From contig VXAY01004286.1 in NCBI GenBank assembly GCA_013399855.1, forward strand, positions 186,055 to 250,054: a stretch of DNA of 64,000 nucleotides. Direction: 5' to 3'. Numbering within the stretch: the first letter of the stretch is position 1; every line of letters starts with the position of its first letter. The notes below the pieces were generated by a model. The model saw nothing but the letters and a program-made list of their open reading frames with translations, was not told the DNA's origin and ran no database searches. Shown one piece after another: positions 60,371 through 64,000 of the stretch. The DNA comes from Oxyruncus cristatus (lineage: Eukaryota; Chordata; Aves; Passeriformes; Cotingidae). Both the position numbers and the translations under genes were made by a program.

Positions 60371-61659
60371 CACCATGGCAGTGGACCTTTGGCATTGTAT
60401 CCCCAAAGCTCACGTAGGACATAAGTGTCAAACACTAGTAGATTTGTATATGTATCGATGGTGACTAATACTGTGTAAGATTTAGCGCAAAATGTTTTGT
60501 AAATGAATCAGTTTTAAAGCTTAGAATTTGGGAGATTTGTAAGTCTCCTAAACGTTCCTAACCCTGATCTTCTGATCTGATCTAGCTCTGAACCTCTCAT
60601 CTGTTATGAACAAATGTATCAGTATTCTTAATTATCTATCTATATACATTTAAAATACATTTACACACTTATTTAGTTTCAAATTTAGCACAACAGTGAT
60701 TATTTTAGTGTTTTCTAGGAATGAGTCATATACTTCATGTATTGAAATTCCTACTGATTTAATGTTAGTCCTTACAACACACAGCCAAAAAGTCTTGAGC
60801 GGGAAATTATTTGAGATTGTATAAATAATTTATTTAAATGTAGAAATAATTTATTAAACACACCCATATTAGGTTTTTTCTAAAAGTTTATCAAAAGATG
60901 AATTGTTATGACAGCCATCAGTCTCAAAAGTGTCAAAACATTAGGCTGTCAGCCTTAAAAATAGTTTCAAATACATAATATGACAGTTTGTCAAGAATTT
61001 TACAAGTCAATTTTTTATTATATTTTGTTTACCAAGTTTCAATTATTAAGAAAAAAAATAATTCTGTAGGAGGCAAAATCTGACCATTTTGAAATAGGAG
61101 ATCATGTTTTCATCAGGTTTTATACCTCTGTCTTCTAATCAAAAAAGATGTGGAACCAAAAGACAGTAAATCTACCAGAGGAATAAAAACACAGTTGTTT
61201 TCTTGGAAATATACACAATATTTTATTATGGAAGGCTTTAAGAGGAAACAGGTAGGAGAAACCTCAAAAACTTTAAAATATTATTCACACTTTCCAGTCA
61301 TGGAAAAAATCATATCAAAATTTTAATATTAAAGTGTCATAGAATGTTAACTATTTATTTTCATTTAATGTAATATATCTGTAAGACAATGAAAAATCAA
61401 AAGAAGTGAAATATTTCTCCCCCCTTTCCTTTCCATTCACTTTTTGACTTCCTCCAGTTTCAATAGAAACTTTTCACAGTCTGGTGGGAAAACTAAAAGC
61501 ATTTAAAGAAAATTAAAAGCAGTTAAAGATAGTCATAAGAGGAAATGTTATTATTAAAAGAATTTTTAAACTGGAAAGTAAAACTGTAACAAGCATCATT
61601 GCCAGAAATTTTAGATTAAACCAATTTGAATAAAATCAAGGTAATATTTGCAGTGTTAA
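60371..61659. other. AT-rich DNA, no gene seen
   Basis: No gene recognised. Very AT-rich; a near-repeat of AATAATTTATT occurs at 60825-60860. Directly precedes the RTE insertion. Confidence 0.55.
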
Positions 61660-62721
61660 GATCAGGACGGTATCTACATCCGATATCGTACTGATGGAAG
61701 CCTGTTCAACCTCAGGCGACTGAAGGCCCACACCAAGACCTTAAACCATCTTGTCCGGGAGCTGCTTTATGCTGATGACGCCGCCCTTGTTGCCCACTCA
61801 GAAGCAGCCCTGCAGCGTTTAACATCCTGCTTTGCAGACACTGCTGAGCTCTTTGGGCTGGAAGTCAGTCTAAAGAAGACAGAAACTCTCCATCAACCTG
61901 CACCTCAGGAAGTCCCCCATCATCCCCACATCACCACTGGCCAAACAGAACTCAAATCAGTCCAGCAGTTTAATTACCTAGGCAGCCTCATCTCCTCGGA
62001 TGGTAAGATTGATGGGGAGATAGACAACAGGTTAGCAAAGGCATACAGTGCTTTTGGAAAGCTCCATAAAAGAGTCTGGCGAAACAAACACCTGAAGAAA
62101 AGCACAAAGATCAGTGTTTACAGAGCCATAGTGCTGTCTACTCTCTTATACGGCTCTGAATCATGGGTCATCTACCGCCACCACCTGCGTCTCCTAGAAC
62201 GCTTCCATCAACGCTGCCTCCGTACAATCCTTAACATCCACTGGTCAGATTATGTGACCAATACTTCTGTTCTGGAACAAGCAGCAGTCACAAGCATTGA
62301 GGCCATGTTACTGAGAACACAGCTGCGTTGGGCAGGGCACGTCTCCAGGATGAAGGACCACCGCCTCCCTAAGATCCTGCTTTATGGTGAACTTGCCACC
62401 GGCTGCCGCAAGAGAGGAGCCCCGAAGAAAAGATACAAGGACTCCCTGAAACAACATCTCAGCCTTGGCCATACTGACCACCATGACTGGTCTACTCTGG
62501 CCTCCAATCGGGAGTCCTGGAGACACACCATCTACAACGCTGCTGATGCTTTTGAGAAAGCACGCAGGGTCACCCTGGAGGAGAAAAGACAAGGCAGAAA
62601 GAATCGTGCCTTGCAGAATATACCACCTAAGGAGTCTTTCTGCTGTGCCTTCTGCAACTAGACTTGCCTATCTCATATTGGCCTCTTTAGCCACCAACGC
62701 GCTTGCAACAAGTGTGGGTAG
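61660..62721 (+). mobile_element. RTE-type LINE, 3' half of the polymerase gene (5'-truncated)
   Basis: An open frame runs from codon GAT at 61660 to 62658 (333 codons, no frameshift). It starts with YIRYRTDGSLFNLRRLK, just before the RT palm box Y-A-D-D at 61768-61779, then a thumb-like LFGLEVSLKKTETLH, YLGSLISSDGKID, and a C-terminal part rich in Arg/Trp/His (LLERFHQRCLRTILNIHW; RTQLRWAGHVSRMKDHRLPK; GAPKKRYKDSLKQHLSLG; WSTLASNRESWRHTI). This pattern is that of RTE-clade LINEs. A TAG at 62659-62661 interrupts a C-terminal C-x2-C-x12-H-x3-C motif; the same frame then continues to 62719-62721. The sequence upstream has stops (TAA at 61657), so the element is 5'-truncated, as in target-primed insertion. 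It has more CpG than its AT-rich flanks, suggesting a fairly recent insert. Clade call is from memory; I could not align it. Confidence 0.8.
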
Positions 62722-62810
62722 AGCCCTTCCCAAATCTTCGTTCGTGAAGCCTGGCCATGATGATCAAGAAGCGTTAACCATTGAGACAATACACCATGAG
62801 AAATAACGGG
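62722..62810 (+). mobile_element. Probable short 3' end of the RTE-type LINE
   Basis: The sequence after the second stop has no gene; it holds GAAGCCTGGCCATGATGATC at about 62748-62767 and fades into AT-rich DNA. RTE elements have very short 3' UTRs, so the end is expected here. No poly(A) and no clear target duplication were found. Confidence 0.35.
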
Positions 62811-63610
62811 TTTTTCTCTTATAGAACTCTTCAAATCAAAATCATTTCTGCAGAGGAATCAGCTGAAAAATGTCTGCACACAACTTCATGTGAGCTGGGC
62901 AGAGGATCAGATTGTATGATCGGATGTTACACGTGAACCTACATTTTAAACGCTTTCAGAGACTTAATGGACATGCAGGTTTAGGGCATGATCTCCAGAA
63001 GAGGAGAGGGTCTGTGCACAGCTTTGTTTCACATAATTGTGTACTTGTCGCGGAGTGGGTTTGCTGTTTTCAGCTGATGTCAAGAGGCTGCAGTTTGGCT
63101 CTACTGGCCGTCTCCAATTCAGTGAGACGTAAGACAGGAACCGACACTTCAGGTCAGGAACGTACCTCTGTTTACCAGAGCTTGGCCAGAGTATTTCCCC
63201 TTGGAAATCACTTCTTGTAAGAAAAGCATCTCAACGGAGCAGTGTGCTTGTGGGAAAATGTTGCCCAGGGCTCCACAGGCTCTCTCCCAGTTTATCTGAG
63301 ACCTGTGGAAGAGGCGTGCTGTCCTAAGAGACAATCCTACCTTCTCATTTGAAGAACTTGCAACTCTGACATATTGCTGCCTATCAGCAGTATCTTTAGC
63401 AAAAAGCATGAAATAGAAGACTTCCTTATGTTACAGCTTTCTGAAAGAACCTCTTTGGCAGCACTTCCCCAAATGCCTGAGTAGACTGTACAGTTAGAAA
63501 ATGCATTTTGAGGGTTATTCGTGTTTGAGATGGTCATATAATGCAATTTTTCCTGTTACAGGTGAATCCATTTATCTTTTATTATCTTAAAATATTTTAA
63601 TATTTCCTTT
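62811..63610. other. Unassigned DNA with raised CpG in its first half
   Basis: From about 62910 to 63320 it holds roughly ten CpG dinucleotides (for example TCGGATG, GTCGCGG, GAGACGTAAG, AACCGACA, CGTACC, AACGGAG), more than the neighbouring AT-rich DNA. The 102-codon plus frame 62912-63220 is not recognised. It could be an old insertion or an unrecognised exon or regulatory segment. Confidence 0.4.
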
Positions 63611-63611
63611 C

Positions 63612-63613
63612 TC

Positions 63614-63644
<31 letters not shown>

Positions 63645-63648
63645 CAAA
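63612..63648. repeat. (AAAAG)n simple repeat
   Basis: Five AAAAG-type units within an A-rich run. Confidence 0.85.
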
Positions 63649-64000
63649 AAAGCATTTCCAGGTGATTTGCATCTTATCTTCTACACTGAAGTACCTGATT
63701 ATTCTGAGGAAATGCACACTGGAGAAAAATCATATACAACTACGGAATAGTTGATATCCTGCTGCCTGTGAAAAGAAGCAGTTCAGATGAATGATAAGCT
63801 TCATGTAAAAAGAAGTAATAATAATAATAAAAAAAGAATCAATGAGTGGATGTATCTGAAAGATTTTTTTTTTTCTAACTATGCATTTAAGTACTGAATG
63901 TTGCCTGAAAAATACCTATAAAAGCAGAAAAGGATTGCAATTGTGACTCCTTACACCAAGTACTTGTAAGCAGAAATTTTGTTGACTAGGATGCACTGTG
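63649..64000. other. AT-rich DNA to the window edge
   Basis: No gene recognised. A short (AAT)n run occurs at 63816-63830 and a T run at 63865-63875. Confidence 0.55.

Noticed and set aside
62465..62806. 113-codon frame overlapping the RTE element
   Set aside because: It is an alternative frame of the RTE polymerase region; the main frame carries the conserved motifs.
1..64000. CRISPR arrays, bacterial operons, tRNA or rRNA genes
   Set aside because: No direct-repeat/spacer arrays, no ribosome-binding-site and gene order pattern, and no cloverleaf or rRNA sequence recognised; the elements present are vertebrate.

Overview
The window looks like bird nuclear DNA. It is AT-rich and carries no recognisable complete host gene. 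It is dotted with CR1 LINE fragments, avian-type ERVL and ERVK-like remnants, and one RTE-type LINE. At least fifteen CR1 pieces lie on both strands. They are recognised by the 3' tail (ATTCTRTGA or ATTCT pentamers), the 'rapid drop' of 3' UTR wording in either orientation, the YADD reverse-transcriptase box and endonuclease pieces. This CR1 density argues for a bird (or at least a sauropsid). No species can be named from the sequence alone.

Layout. 1-2374: unassigned. 2375-4765: a minus-strand CR1 split by a minus-strand ERVK-like LTR remnant (about 3634-4605). 4766-9104: unassigned. 9105-9486: CR1 minus. 9487-11445: ERVL remnant on plus, with a 5' LTR edge, a primer-binding-site-like motif and a decayed gag. 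13770-15199: two CR1 copies on plus, followed by an LTR-like 3' end at 16035. 18403-19350: a CR1 tail and a CR1 with a (GAATA)13 tail. 23821-25490: a long CR1 minus. 26379-27010: ERVL pol remnant on plus, covering protease to early RT. 29088-29640: solo ERVL LTR on minus, next to AT/GT microsatellites. 31668-32212, 35455-36650, 37850-38800, 38940-39015 and 42570-42632: further CR1 pieces. 42633-55227: mostly unassigned, with two weak exon candidates on minus. 55228-55650 and 56430-56700: CR1 plus. 59110-60370: the 5' half of a CR1 on minus. 61660-62721: a 5'-truncated RTE-type LINE whose last 333 codons are uninterrupted.

The strongest observation is the RTE-type LINE at 61660-62721. Its frame has no frameshift and no stop from just upstream of the YADD box to a single stop that splits a C-terminal C2HC finger-like motif. 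RTE elements are patchy in birds, and the known avian family (AviRTE) has been linked to horizontal transfer with filarial nematodes, so subfamily placement matters. The remaining sequence gives no operon-like cooperation: the elements are independent insertions in non-coding DNA. Three possible small host exons (28141-28168 plus; 45538-45601 minus; 52776-52834 minus) are offered as candidates only.
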